Positions 14,611 to 22,929 are shown, counted from the stretch's first letter. The stretch: DNA of 64,000 bases from SCTD01 sp963781675 (GCA_963781675.1 CAWAGF010000001.1:1178001-1242000), one strand, 5' to 3'. Notes: generated by a model from the letters alone, not told the origin. Program-made: numbers and translations.

Positions 14611-15531
14611 TCAGACGACGACGTCCAGGGCCCGCGGGACTGCCCGGAACACCACTTCTGTCCGGTCTCCGAGGTCGTCGCCGTCGACCTGCAAGGCCAT
14701 CGGGCGGGTCGTGGTGAGGCGGAAGCCGGCCGTGTCGTGCAGCGACAGCACGGCCCGTCCGCGCGGCCGGGCCTTCGCCGCCAGGATCTGGCGGAGGTGC
14801 CGCAGCACGGTGACGGTCCCGAGCGAGCGCAGCCCGAACAGGTCCAGCCCGAGGTCGAAGGACGCCTGCGGGCACGGGTGGACCGGGCGCGGGCCGAGGT
14901 AGGTCCACGGGTCGCTGTTGCAGACCAGGGCCAGCCCGACCTGCTCGGGCTCACGGCCGTCGGCGTGGACGGTGATGGCCGGCGTGCTGCGGCGGTCGTG
15001 CAGGAAGAACTGCGCCACCCCCTGCCGGACGTAGAGGGCGGGGGTGGCCTTGCGGCCGCCACCCCGCTTGCGCTCCACCCGCCGCACGACCTCGGCGTCG
15101 AGGCCGAGCCCGGCGCAGAAGGTGAACCAGCGGTCGTCGACCTGGCCGAGGCCGACGGTGCGGCGGCGGCCCTCGCGCAGCGCGTCGAGCAGCTGGCTGG
15201 TGGCGTCCACCGGCGCGGCCGGCATGTCCAGCGCGCGCGCGAAGACGTTGGCGTTGCCGCCGGGGACGACGGCCAGCGCCGGCAGCCCGGCGGACGGCCC
15301 GTCGGCGAGCAGGCCGTTGACGACCTCGTTCACGGTCCCGTCACCGCCCAGGGCGACCACGACGTCGAGGCCGTCGACCACGGCCGAGCGGGCCAGCGAG
15401 GTGGCGTGGCCGCGGGCCTGCGTCTGCACCACGTCGAGCTTGACCTCGCTGGCGAGCGCGTGGGCGAGGACGTCGCGCATGCGCTCCGTCGTCGCGGTGG
15501 CCTTCGGGTTGACCACCAGGAGCGCGCGCAT
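14611..15531 (-). CDS. Diacylglycerol/lipid kinase family protein
   Basis: This protein of about 306 residues has the DAGK/LCB5 fold. MRALLVVNPKAT opens the N-terminal domain, DVVVALGGDGTVNEVVNGLL carries the GGDGT nucleotide-binding signature, and LAVVPGGNANVFARAL is the second conserved block. The beta-sandwich C-terminal domain ends in MALQVDGDDLGDRTEV. Such enzymes phosphorylate diacylglycerol or related lipids at the membrane face. The ATG at 15531 is preferred over a GTG 21 nt upstream because TAGCCT lies 7 nt before it and the conserved strand starts there. Confidence 0.88.
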   Translation of the reverse strand: MRALLVVNPKATATTERMRDVLAHALASEVKLDVVQTQARGHATSLARSAVVDGLDVVVALGGDGTVNEVVNGLLADGPSAGLPALAVVPGGNANVFARALDMPAAPVDATSQLLDALREGRRRTVGLGQVDDRWFTFCAGLGLDAEVVRRVERKRGGGRKATPALYVRQGVAQFFLHDRRSTPAITVHADGREPEQVGLALVCNSDPWTYLGPRPVHPCPQASFDLGLDLFGLRSLGTVTVLRHLRQILAAKARPRGRAVLSLHDTAGFRLTTTRPMALQVDGDDLGDRTEVVFRAVPRALDVVV

Positions 15532-15538
15532 GTCCTGG

Positions 15539-15544
15539 AGGCTA
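15539..15544 (-). promoter_or_regulatory. -10 element of the lipid kinase gene
   Basis: On the reverse strand TAGCCT lies 7 nt before the ATG at 15531. It stands back to back with the -10 element of the divergent gene. Confidence 0.45.
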
Positions 15545-15552
15545 TCCGCCAC

Positions 15553-15558
15553 TAGCCT
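15553..15558 (+). promoter_or_regulatory. -10 element of the divergent membrane protein gene
   Basis: TAGCCT lies 8 nt before the GTG at 15567. The same hexamer serves the opposite gene 9 bp away. Confidence 0.45.
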
Positions 15559-15566
15559 GGCCGACC

Positions 15567-15938
15567 GTGAGCACTGCCGTGGGTCGCGCCGCGCTGCTCG
15601 TCGCGCTCGAGGGCGCTGTGCTCGCGCTGCTGGGCGCGGGCTACGGCGTCGCCGGCGTCCTGGGCGACCCGTTCGACCGCACGGCCACCGTGCTCGAGGC
15701 CGCGTTCACGGTGCTGGCCGGGGTGCTGCTGCTCCTGGTCGCCCGCGGGCTGCAGCGCGTCGCCGGCTGGGCCCGCTCGCCCGCGGTCGTCCTGCAGCTG
15801 CTGGCCCTGCCGGTCGGGGTGGGCCTCGTGCAGGGCCGCGTCTGGTACGCCGCCGTGCCCGTGCTGCTGCTCGCCGCGGGCGTCCTGTCCCTGCTGGCCA
15901 CGCCCGAGGCGCGGCTGGCCTACCGCGACGTCGACTGA
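15567..15938 (+). CDS. Conserved four-helix membrane protein
   Basis: The 123-residue protein has four hydrophobic segments (RAALLVALEGAVLALLGAGY, the region around FTVLAGVLLLLVA, VVLQLLALPVGVGLV and VPVLLLAAGVLSLLA) separated by short loops. M. tuberculosis has a small membrane protein gene (Rv3217c) at the equivalent place beside whiB1, which supports this as a conserved neighbour. Its function is unknown. The stop is only 4 nt from the stop of the convergent sigma factor gene. Confidence 0.75.
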   Translation: MSTAVGRAALLVALEGAVLALLGAGYGVAGVLGDPFDRTATVLEAAFTVLAGVLLLLVARGLQRVAGWARSPAVVLQLLALPVGVGLVQGRVWYAAVPVLLLAAGVLSLLATPEARLAYRDVD

Positions 15939-15942
15939 GCGC

Positions 15943-16848
15943 CTACTCCTCGACGAGCAGGCGGGTGCGGAGCTGGGCCAGCGTGCGGGCCAGCAGGCGC
16001 GACACGTGCATCTGGCTGATGCCCAGCTCGGCGGCGATCTGCGACTGGGTCATGTTGCCGAAGAAGCGCAGCATGAGGATCTTCTTCTCGCGGGCCGGCA
16101 GCTGCTCGAGCAGCGGCTTGAGGCTCTCGCGGTACTCCACGCCCTCCAGCGCGTCGTCCATCATCCCGAGCGAGTCGGCCACGGCCGGCGAGTCGTCGTC
16201 GCCGCCGTCGGGGGCGTCCAGGCTGACGGCGGAGTAGGCGTTCGCCGACTCCAGGCCCTCGAGGATCTCCTCCTCGGTCATCCCGAGGTGCTGCGCGAGC
16301 TCGGCGACCGTGGGGGAGCGGCCGTTCTTCTGCGACAGCTCGCTGGTGGCCTTGGTCAGGCTGAGCTTGAGCTCCTGCAGGCGGCGGGGCACCCGGATCG
16401 CCCAGCCCTTGTCGCGGAAGTGGCGCTTGATCTCGCCGACGATGGTCGGGGTGGCGTACGTCGAGAACTCGACGCCGCGCTCGAGGTCGAAGCGGTCGAC
16501 CGACTTGATGAGGCCGATGGTGGCGACCTGGATGAGGTCGTCCAGCGGCTCGCCGCGGTTGCGGAAGCGGCGCGCGAGGTACTCGACGAGCGGCAGGTGG
16601 GCCTCGACGAGCTGCTCGCGCAGCCGGGTGCGGGACGGGTCGTCCTCGGGCAGGTCGGCGAGCTGCTGGAACATCTCGCGCGCCTTGGCGCGGTCGGCGG
16701 CGGTGCGCTCGGCGCGCGCGCTCAGGGGCGCGGCCTCGACCTCGGGGGCCGGCGCGTCCAGGTCGGGCAGCTCGACGGCCTCCGCATCGGGGCCGGTGGA
16801 CTGCGCGGGTGCCACGGCGTCGGCGCTGAGGCCGGTCGCCTCGGTCAC
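15943..16848 (-). CDS. sigF: Stress sigma factor, SigB/SigF family
   Basis: The 301-residue sigma factor has an extra acidic N-terminal tail of about 60 residues. Region 2 is DLIQVATIGLIKSVDRFD, region 3 begins GEIKRHFRDKGWAIRVPRRL, and region 4 contains LPAREKKILMLRFFGNMTQ with the helix-turn-helix QIAAELGISQMHVSRLLAR. This layout, lacking region 1.1, marks the SigB/SigF/SigG stress and sporulation group. The GTG start overlaps the rsbW stop by GTGA, so the two are translationally coupled, as usfX-sigF is in M. tuberculosis. Confidence 0.93.
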   Translation of the reverse strand: MTEATGLSADAVAPAQSTGPDAEAVELPDLDAPAPEVEAAPLSARAERTAADRAKAREMFQQLADLPEDDPSRTRLREQLVEAHLPLVEYLARRFRNRGEPLDDLIQVATIGLIKSVDRFDLERGVEFSTYATPTIVGEIKRHFRDKGWAIRVPRRLQELKLSLTKATSELSQKNGRSPTVAELAQHLGMTEEEILEGLESANAYSAVSLDAPDGGDDDSPAVADSLGMMDDALEGVEYRESLKPLLEQLPAREKKILMLRFFGNMTQSQIAAELGISQMHVSRLLARTLAQLRTRLLVEE

Positions 16849-17291
16849 AGGTCGTCGGCCTTGCGCTTGTGCAGGACGAGGGTGACCTTGTCGTCGGCGT
16901 CGACCGAGCTGTCGACCTCGCCGGCCAGCGCGGTGAGCACCGTCCAGGCGAAGGTGTCGCGGGACGGCTCCTGGCCGTCGAGGGTGAGGACGCTGACCGC
17001 CACGTCGATGGCGTCGGTCGTCAGCTCGAAGCGGCACTCGAGGTCGGCACCGGGCATCGCCTGGGTGAGCAGCATCGCGCAGGCCTCGTCCACGGCGATG
17101 CGGAGGTCCTCGATGTCGTCGATCGTGAAGTCCAGCCGGGAGGCCAGGCTCGCCGTCGCCGTGCGCAGCACCGACAGGTAGGCGCCGGCGGCCGGCAGCC
17201 GGAGCACCACGACGTCGCGACCGGCGTCGCCCGGGACCGCAGGTCCGCTGTCGCTGCCGATCGTCGTGGCTGTGCCCTCGCGCTCCGCCAT
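16845..17291 (-). CDS. rsbW: Anti-sigma factor RsbW/UsfX (GHKL kinase fold)
   Basis: The 148-residue protein has a HATPase fold. IDDIEDLRIAVDEACAMLL is the N-box helix, preceded by VLRLPAAGAYLSVLRTATAS, and DTFAWTVLTALAGEVDSS is the C-terminal helix pair. It should bind SigF in the absence of stress and be displaced by an unphosphorylated anti-anti-sigma factor. No rsbV-like gene is adjacent. A reverse-strand TAGGAT at 17355-17360 gives a 5' leader of about 57 nt. Confidence 0.9.
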   Translation of the reverse strand: MAEREGTATTIGSDSGPAVPGDAGRDVVVLRLPAAGAYLSVLRTATASLASRLDFTIDDIEDLRIAVDEACAMLLTQAMPGADLECRFELTTDAIDVAVSVLTLDGQEPSRDTFAWTVLTALAGEVDSSVDADDKVTLVLHKRKADDL

Positions 17292-17354
17292 GCCCCCTCC
17301 GGGTGCCGGCTCCGCCGGCGGTCCTGCCCGTGCCTGTGCGCACCGGACCCGACG

Positions 17355-17360
17355 ATCCTA
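17355..17360 (-). promoter_or_regulatory. Candidate -10 element of rsbW-sigF
   Basis: TAGGAT on the reverse strand is the best -10 match upstream of rsbW. The SigF-type promoter (GTTT then GGGTAT) was looked for and not seen. Confidence 0.35.
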
Positions 17361-17378
17361 CGTGCGGCGCCCACGTCG

Positions 17379-17398
17379 GCGTCCCGCAGGTGGGACGC
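17379..17398. repeat. Inverted repeat between rsbW and the metallophosphoesterase gene
   Basis: GCGTCCC-GCAGGT-GGGACGC is a perfect 7-bp inverted repeat with a 6-nt spacer. It ends 7 nt before the metallophosphoesterase ATG, so it could be an operator or a hairpin over the start. Confidence 0.4.
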
Positions 17399-17405
17399 TG
17401 TCGGG

Positions 17406-19313
17406 ATGGCGAACCACGAGCTCTCGCGGCCCGACCGGCGCACCGTCCTCAAGGGCGCCGCCGCGGGAGCGGCCGCCCTCACCGGCCTGTCCGCCTACCC
17501 CGGCCGGCGGGCCGAGGCCGCGCAGGTGCCGGCCGTGCGCGGCACCACCCTCGACAGCACCGTGGTGCGGGGCAGCGCCGTCAACGACCTCGGGTACGTC
17601 CGGCTGGCGAGCGGGCCGGGCGAGCCGCACGTGGTGCGCGACGAGCTCGGGACGACGGCCCAGCGCGGCCGTGAGGCGCGGCGTACGGCCCTGCTGTCGT
17701 TCGTGCACCTCACCGACATCCACGTCGTCGACGCGCAGTCGCCGGCGCGGGTGGAGTTCACCGACCGCTACAACGACGGGCCCGGCTCGCCGCTGATCTT
17801 CAGCTCGGCGTACCGCCCGCAGGAGGTGCTGACGCCGCAGGTCGCCGACAGCGTGGTGTCGGCGGTCGAGCAGGTCGGCGCGGGGCCGGTCAGCGGCCGG
17901 CGGTTCGACTTCGCGGTGTGCACGGGCGACAACACCGACAACTGCCAGCGCAACGAGCTGCGCTGGAGCATCGACGTCCTGGACGGCACGCCGTTCACGC
18001 CGAACAGCGGCGCGACGGACCGCTTCGAGGGCGTGCACGACCAGGACCCCGACGCCTACGACGTCCACTACTGGCACCCGGACGGCACGCCCGAGGGCAA
18101 GGTCGACGACAACGCGCGCCGGCTCTACGGCTTCCCGGTCGTCAAGGGCCTGCTCGAGGCGGCGACCCGTCCGTTCACACCGGTCGGCCTGTCGATGCCC
18201 TGGTACTCCTGCTACGGCAACCACGACGGACTGGTGCAGGGCAACTTCCCGCAGTCGTTCCAGCTGACCCGCCTGGCCGAGGGGCCGGTCAAGGTGATCG
18301 GCCTGCCGGCCGGCGTCTCGCCGGACGACCTGCAGCGCGGGCTCACCGGCGCCGACCCGACGGTGCTGGAGTCGCTCGCGACCGCCCCGGTCCGGCAGGT
18401 CACCGCCGACCCCGAGCGCAAGGTCATCAGCCGCACCGAGAGCGTCACCGAGCACTTCACGACCGGCGGGCGCCCGCTCGGGCACGGCTTCACGCAGGAG
18501 AACGTCGCGAACGGCACGGCCTACTACGTCTTCGACCCGAGCCCGCAGGTGCGCGGCATCGTGCTCGACTCGGTCAACCCGAACGGCGAGTCCGGCGGGT
18601 CGCTCGACCAGGCGCAGTTCGCCTGGCTGCGGGCCCGACTGGAGGAGGCCACCGGACCCGGCCGCGACCGGCTGGTCGTGGTGTTCAGCCACCACACCGC
18701 GGCGAGCATGGACAACCGGCTGGTCTTCGCCGACAGCCCCGAGCGGCGGGTGCTCGGACCGGAGGTCGTCGCGCTGCTGCTGGAGTTCCCGAACGTCGTG
18801 CTCTGGGTCGACGGGCACACCCACGTCAACCGCGTGACGCCCTACCTGCGCGAGGGCGGCGGCGGCTTCTGGGAGGTCAACACCGCCTCCCACGTCGACT
18901 GGCCGACGCAGGCGCGGCTGCTCGAGCTGATGGACAACGGCGACGGCACGCTGTCGGTGTTCGGGACGGTCATCGACGCCGACGCCCCGCTGTCGTACGG
19001 CGGCAGCCTCGGCTCGAGCCGCGCGCTCGCGTCGCTGGCCCGCGAGCTGGCGGCCAACGACTGGCAGGACCGCACGGACGCGCGGCGCGGCAAGGTCGAG
19101 GACCGCAACATCGAGCTGCTCGTGAAGGCGCCGTTCCCGCTGCCGCGGGTCGCCGGACCGACGCCCGCCGTGCGCGACCCCAGGCCGCGGCCGACCGGCG
19201 AGCAGCTGCCGGCCACCGGCGGCGGCTCGCTGGTGGCTGCCGGCGCCGCGGCGGCGCTCGCCGCTGCCGTGGCCCTGCGCACCCGCCGCGCGGAGGCTCC
19301 GCCCGAGGCGTGA
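17406..19313 (+). CDS. Tat-exported metallophosphoesterase with LPXTG-type tail
   Basis: The 635-residue protein resembles the TIGR03767 (PPA1498-like) family. The N-terminus has a twin-arginine signal (SRPDRRTVLKGAAAGAAAL) ending near RAEAAQ. Metal-binding motifs follow in order: FVHLTDIHVVDAQ, VCTGDNTDN, YSCYGNHDGLVQG, VVFSHHTAAS and LWVDGHTHVNR. The last 35 residues are LPATGG, a hydrophobic stretch and RTRRA, the order of a sortase sorting signal. It is therefore predicted to be folded in the cytoplasm, exported by Tat and held at the cell wall. Its substrate is unknown. The stop overlaps the next gene by GTGA. Confidence 0.88.
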   Translation: MANHELSRPDRRTVLKGAAAGAAALTGLSAYPGRRAEAAQVPAVRGTTLDSTVVRGSAVNDLGYVRLASGPGEPHVVRDELGTTAQRGREARRTALLSFVHLTDIHVVDAQSPARVEFTDRYNDGPGSPLIFSSAYRPQEVLTPQVADSVVSAVEQVGAGPVSGRRFDFAVCTGDNTDNCQRNELRWSIDVLDGTPFTPNSGATDRFEGVHDQDPDAYDVHYWHPDGTPEGKVDDNARRLYGFPVVKGLLEAATRPFTPVGLSMPWYSCYGNHDGLVQGNFPQSFQLTRLAEGPVKVIGLPAGVSPDDLQRGLTGADPTVLESLATAPVRQVTADPERKVISRTESVTEHFTTGGRPLGHGFTQENVANGTAYYVFDPSPQVRGIVLDSVNPNGESGGSLDQAQFAWLRARLEEATGPGRDRLVVVFSHHTAASMDNRLVFADSPERRVLGPEVVALLLEFPNVVLWVDGHTHVNRVTPYLREGGGGFWEVNTASHVDWPTQARLLELMDNGDGTLSVFGTVIDADAPLSYGGSLGSSRALASLARELAANDWQDRTDARRGKVEDRNIELLVKAPFPLPRVAGPTPAVRDPRPRPTGEQLPATGGGSLVAAGAAAALAAAVALRTRRAEAPPEA

Positions 19314-20987
19314 CGCTCCTCGACCGCCTGCGCGCCGACGGCGTCGGGCGCGGCACGCCGGTCGCGCTGGCGGTCGCGCCGGCCGGCGTCGGCCTGGCCT
19401 GGCCCGGCGGCTCGGCCGTCGTCGACCACGACCCGGTGCCGGAGCTGGCCGTCCTCGACCCGCGCTGGACCTGGTGGTCGGCCCCCAGCGTGGGCGCCCG
19501 CACGTGCTGGGACCTCGGCGCCGTCGGCCGGCTGCTGCACGGCCTGCGCCGGGACGACCCGGCCGCCGTGTGGGCCGCCGCGCACGACCTGCCCGAGCCC
19601 GCGCCGCTGCGCGGGGCCACCGACCTGTTCGACGTCGAGGGCGAGGACGGCTCCGCGCTGCGGGCCGACGGCCAGCTGAGCCGGGAGTGGCTGCGCGGCG
19701 CCTGGCACGCCGACCCGGCGCAGTGGGCGGTGCTGGCGCTGCAGGTCCAGCAGCGGCAGGAGGACGCCCTGCGCGCCTTGCCGGACCCGCGGCCGGCGCC
19801 TCGGGGCGGGCCGCTCGCGCTGCTCACCGCGCTGGCCGAGTCGGCCGCCGCGCTGGTGGCCGTCGAGCTGTCGCGCACGGGCCTGCCGCTGGACCTCGGC
19901 GTCCTGACCGCGCTGCTCGAGCAGGTGATCGGCCCGCGGCCGGCGTCCCCGCAGGCGGGGGCCGCCTGGCGGGCCCGGCGCGACGCCGAGGTGCTGCGGC
20001 ACTTCCCCGGCGGGCCGGTCGACCTGCGCTCGCCGCTCCAGGTGCAAGGACCTGCTCGCCCGGGTCGGGTTCGACCTCCCGGACACCCGGTCGTGGCGGC
20101 TGGAGCCGCACGCCGGCACCTCGCCCGCGGTCGCCGCGCTGCTCGCCTGGCGCAAGGCGGAGCGCACCGCGACGACCTACGGGTGGGGGTGGCTCGACCG
20201 GCACGTCGGAGCGGACGGCCGGCTGCGCGGTGAGTGGCGGGCCGCCGACGGCGCCTCCGGCCGGATGACCGCCTCCGCCGGGCTGCACAACCTGCCGGCC
20301 GAGCTGCGCCCCGCGGTGCGGGCCGCGCCCGGCTGGTCGTTCGTCCGGGCCGACCTCGGGCAGGTCGAGCCGCGGGTGCTGGCCGCCGTGTCCGGCGACC
20401 CGGCGCTGGCCCGCGCCGCGCAGGAGGCCGACATGTACGCCCCGGTGGCCGCCGCGCTCGGCGCGGACCGGCCGACGGCGAAGGTGGCCGTGCTGGCGGC
20501 GATGTACGGCCAGACGTCCGGCACCGCGGGCGCCGCCCTGCGCGACATGGACCGCGCCTACCCGGTCGCCATGGGCTACCTGCGCGCGGCCGAGCTGGCC
20601 GGCCAGCGCGGGCAGGACCTGCGGACGTACGGCGGCCGCCTGCTGCGGCTCAGCGCGGCACCGCCCGGCGAGCCGGTGGGGGAGCACGTGGCGGCGGCCT
20701 CCGGCTGGGGCCGCTTCGCCCGCAACGCGATGGTGCAGGGCGCGGCCGCGGAGCTGTTCAAGGCGTGGGCGGCCACCGTGCGCGACGGCCTGCGACTGCT
20801 CGGCGGAGAGGTGGTGCTGTGCCTGCACGACGAGCTGCTGCTGCACGTGCCGGCCGAGCGGGCGGAGGAGGCGGCGCAGCTGCTGGTGGACGCGCTGGGG
20901 GCGACGGCGCACTGGTGGGCGGCGGGCTCGGCCGTGCGCTTCGTCGCGGACGTGTCCGTCGTGCAGAGCTGGGCCGACGCGAAGTAG
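19310..20987 (+). CDS. Bifunctional 3'-5' exonuclease/DNA polymerase, PolA-like (single frameshift)
   Basis: Coupled to the preceding gene by GTGA, this protein of about 558 residues has a degenerate N-terminal 3'-5' exonuclease-like part (residues 1-200) and a family A polymerase domain. The polymerase motifs are ADGASGRMTASAGLHNLP, SFVRADLGQVEPRVLA (motif A, D-x-x-Q-x-E), KVAVLAAMYGQTSGTAG (O-helix) and LCLHDELLLHVP (motif C, H-D-E). One extra base near 20041-20046 breaks the frame. Removal gives SPLQVKDLLARVGFDLPDTR as a continuous segment. The family is common in actinobacteria beside normal PolA, and its role is unsettled. Confidence 0.86.
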
Positions 20988-20988
20988 C

Positions 20989-21502
20989 TCAGAGGTGCTG
21001 CCGCAGCTCCGCGCGACGCTCGGCGTGCGCGTCACCTGCCAGCGCGAGCAGCGCCTGGCCGTCGACCCGGAACGTCGTCCACTCGTCCTGAGGCACGGCG
21101 CCGAGCGAGCGGTAGAAGCCGATCGACGGGGCGTTCCAGTCGAGCACCCACCACTCGAAGCGCGGGTAGCCCCGCTGCACGCAGACCGCCGCCAGCTCCT
21201 GCAGCAGCGCCTTCCCGAGGCCCCGCCCGCGCGCGCCCGGCCGCACGAACAGGTCCTCGAGCCACAGCCCCGGCAGGCCCTTCCAGGTGGAGAAGGTGAC
21301 GTACCAGAGCGCGAAGCCGACGACCTCGCCGTCGTCGCCCAGCGCGAGGTGGCAGGTCGCCACCGGGTCCGGGCCGAACAGCGCCTCGTGCAGCATCTGC
21401 TCGGTCGCCTCGACGGCGTCGGGCTCGCGCTCGTAGACCGCCAGCTCGTGCACCAGCTGCAGCAGGACCGGCACGTCGGCGGCCGTCGGCGAGGCGGATC
21501 AC
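20989..21502 (-). CDS. GNAT family N-acetyltransferase (frameshift near its start)
   Basis: The GTG overlaps the stop of the phosphatase gene by GTGA and starts VIRLAD. One extra G near 21477 then restores AADVPVLLQLVHELAVYE and the rest. The GNAT core is GFALWYVTFSTWKGLPGLWL, LEDLFVRPGARGRGLGKAL (acetyl-CoA loop) and WWVLDWNAPSIGFYRSLGA. This is the diamine/aminoglycoside acetyltransferase-like subgroup (SAT1-like), so a polyamine or amino acid is a possible substrate. The stop lies 1 nt from that of the convergent polymerase gene. Confidence 0.87.
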
Positions 21503-22065
21503 GTGTTCCACCCGAGCACGGCCGGGCAGCCGTGCTCGTACCCCGAGCGTCGACACCGAGCCGGCCGACAGCACGAGCTGCTGACCGGCGCGCGGCGCGA
21601 GACCGAGCCAGCAGGCCGCGAGGACCCGCAGCGCGTGGCCGTGGCCGACGAGGCAGACGTCGTCGCCGGCCGCCAGCACCGGCCGCACCCGCTCGAGCAC
21701 CCGCTCGCTGGCGGGCGGCCAGCGGCGGCGAGCGTCTCGCCCGAGCCCGCGCCGTCGTCGTCCCAGACCGACCAGCCGGGCCGCGTCTCGCGCGCCTGCG
21801 CGGTGGTCCGGCCCTCCTCGGGCCCGTAGTCCCACTCGACGAGGTCCTCCTCCACCGACGCGGACAGCCCGGCCAGCGACGCCGTCCGGGCGGCCCGCTG
21901 CAGCGGCGAGGTGAGCACCAGCCCGAAGGGCCGGTCCAGCCGCGGGCGCAGCGCTGTCGCGTCGGCCTCGCCCTGCGCGGTCAGCGGGACGTCGGTGCGC
22001 CCGGTGTGCCGGCCGTCGCGCGACCACTCCGTCTGCCCGTGCCGGACGAGCACCACCTCCGCCAT
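21499..22065 (-). CDS. Histidine phosphatase family protein (two frame disruptions)
   Basis: The N-terminus MAEVVLVRHGQTEWSRDGRH has the R-H-G phosphohistidine motif. It continues with GRTDVPLTAQGEADA, VLTSPLQRAARTA and DLVEWDYGPEEGRTT, all typical of this branch of the phosphoglycerate-mutase superfamily. The frame changes near 21716 and returns near 21540. The middle, in another frame, contains the second catalytic histidine (CLVGHGHALRVLAACWL), and the end PAVLGWNT is back in the first frame. The gene is probably intact in life. It could act on phosphosugars or other small phosphates. Confidence 0.82.
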   Translation of the reverse strand: MAEVVLVRHGQTEWSRDGRHTGRTDVPLTAQGEADATALRPRLDRPFGLVLTSPLQRAARTASLAGLSASVEEDLVEWDYGPEEGRTTAQARETRPGWSVWDDDGAGSGETLAAAGRPPASGCSSGCGRCWRPATTSASSATATRCGSSRPAGSVSRRAPVSSSCCRPARCRRSGYEHGCPAVLGWNT

Positions 22066-22084
22066 GGCCGGACCCAGACACGCC

Positions 22085-22115
22085 GGAGGCCGGCCCCGTG
22101 ACGGGACCGGCCTCC
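22085..22115 (-). terminator. Hairpin terminator after sodN
   Basis: GGAGGCCGG and CCGGCCTCC form a perfect 9-bp stem, with inner CCCG/CGGG pairing round TGA. It begins 15 nt after the sodN stop (reverse strand) and separates it from the phosphatase gene. No U-tract follows, as is usual for GC-rich actinobacteria. Confidence 0.65.
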
Positions 22116-22129
22116 GGGACGAGCAGTGC

Positions 22130-22559
22130 CTAGGCGGCAGGCTTCTCGTACGTCTTGCCCTTGGTCTCCCAGAAGATCGTGGCGATCTCGTCGATGCCGT
22201 CGAGCAGCTTCTGGCCGTTCGCCGGGTCGATCTCCTGCTTGGCGCCGGTGCCGCTGGCGCGGCTTGATGGTGCTTGTTGACCAGGCCGTGCAGGTTCGGG
22301 TACTTCTCGAAGTGCTCGGCGCTTGAAGTAGTCGTGCCACAGCACCGCGAGGTGGTGCTTCACCAGGGTCGGCGCGCTCGTCGATGATGATCAGCGCGCG
22401 GGCCTGGAAGACGTCGTCGCTGTTGGCCAGGTACTTCTCCTGCATGGCCTTGACGGACTGGGCCTCGATGCGGGCCTGCGCGGGGTCGTAGACGCCGCAG
22501 GGCAGGTCGCAGTGGGCCGAGACGACGGTGCTGGGGGTGAGGAAGCGGGGCAGGCGCAT
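22130..22559 (-). CDS. sodN: Nickel superoxide dismutase SodN (several frame disruptions)
   Basis: The propeptide MRLPRFLTPSTVVSA precedes the nickel hook HCDLPCGVYDPAQAR, in which the exposed His1, Cys2 and Cys6 bind nickel after cleavage. The rest is a four-helix bundle: VKAMQEKYLANSDDVFQAR, ALIIIDERA, VKHHLAVLWHDYFK, then EHFEKYP in another frame, and the end GIDEIATIFWETKGKTYEK. About four extra bases (near 22375, 22327 and two near 22258-22268) explain all the breaks. The enzyme removes superoxide. The maturation protease gene sodX is divergent and adjacent. Confidence 0.9.
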
Positions 22560-22620
22560 GCTTCGTCCTCTCCGTCGTGGGTCGCGTCTCTCCGACTCGA
22601 CCCTAGTCCGGAGGTCCGCG

Positions 22621-22929
22621 GTGCGCCGCCGTGCTGGTCGCGGGACCGTCGATGCTGCCGACGCTGCGCCCGGGCGACTGCCTGCTGGTGCGGCACGGCG
22701 CGCCGGTGCGGCCGGGCGACGTCGTGGTCGCGCGCGTCCCTGGACGCGGCCGGAGCTGCTGGTCGTGAAGCGCGCGGTCGCGCCCGTCGACGGCGCGGTG
22801 GCTGGTCGAGAGCGACAACCCCGCGGTGCCGGGCGACGGCTGGACCGGCGGGCGAGGCGGACGTGCTCGCGGTCGTGCTGCTGCGCTACTGGCCGCTGGC
22901 CGGCCGGTCGGCGCGGGTCCGAGGCGTAG
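22621..22929 (+). CDS. sodX: Nickel-SOD maturation protease SodX (S26 family, badly frame-disrupted)
   Basis: Segments in three frames line up as one small signal-peptidase-like protein. VAGPSMLPTLRPGDCLLV carries the catalytic serine (P-S-M), VRHGAPVRPGDVVVAR follows, PELLVVKRAVAPVDG carries the catalytic lysine (K-R), and VESDNPAVPGDGW is the usual box E-like end. Single-base or CG-dinucleotide insertions near 22628, 22740, 22800 and 22852 would join them. The position, divergent from sodN, fits the known sodN-sodX pairing in which SodX removes the SodN propeptide. The start (GTG at 22621 or 22631) and exact stop are uncertain. Confidence 0.75.
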   Translation: MRRRAGRGTVDAADAAPGRLPAGAARRAGAAGRRRGRARPWTRPELLVVKRAVAPVDGAVAGRERQPRGAGRRLDRRARRTCSRSCCCATGRWPAGRRGSEA

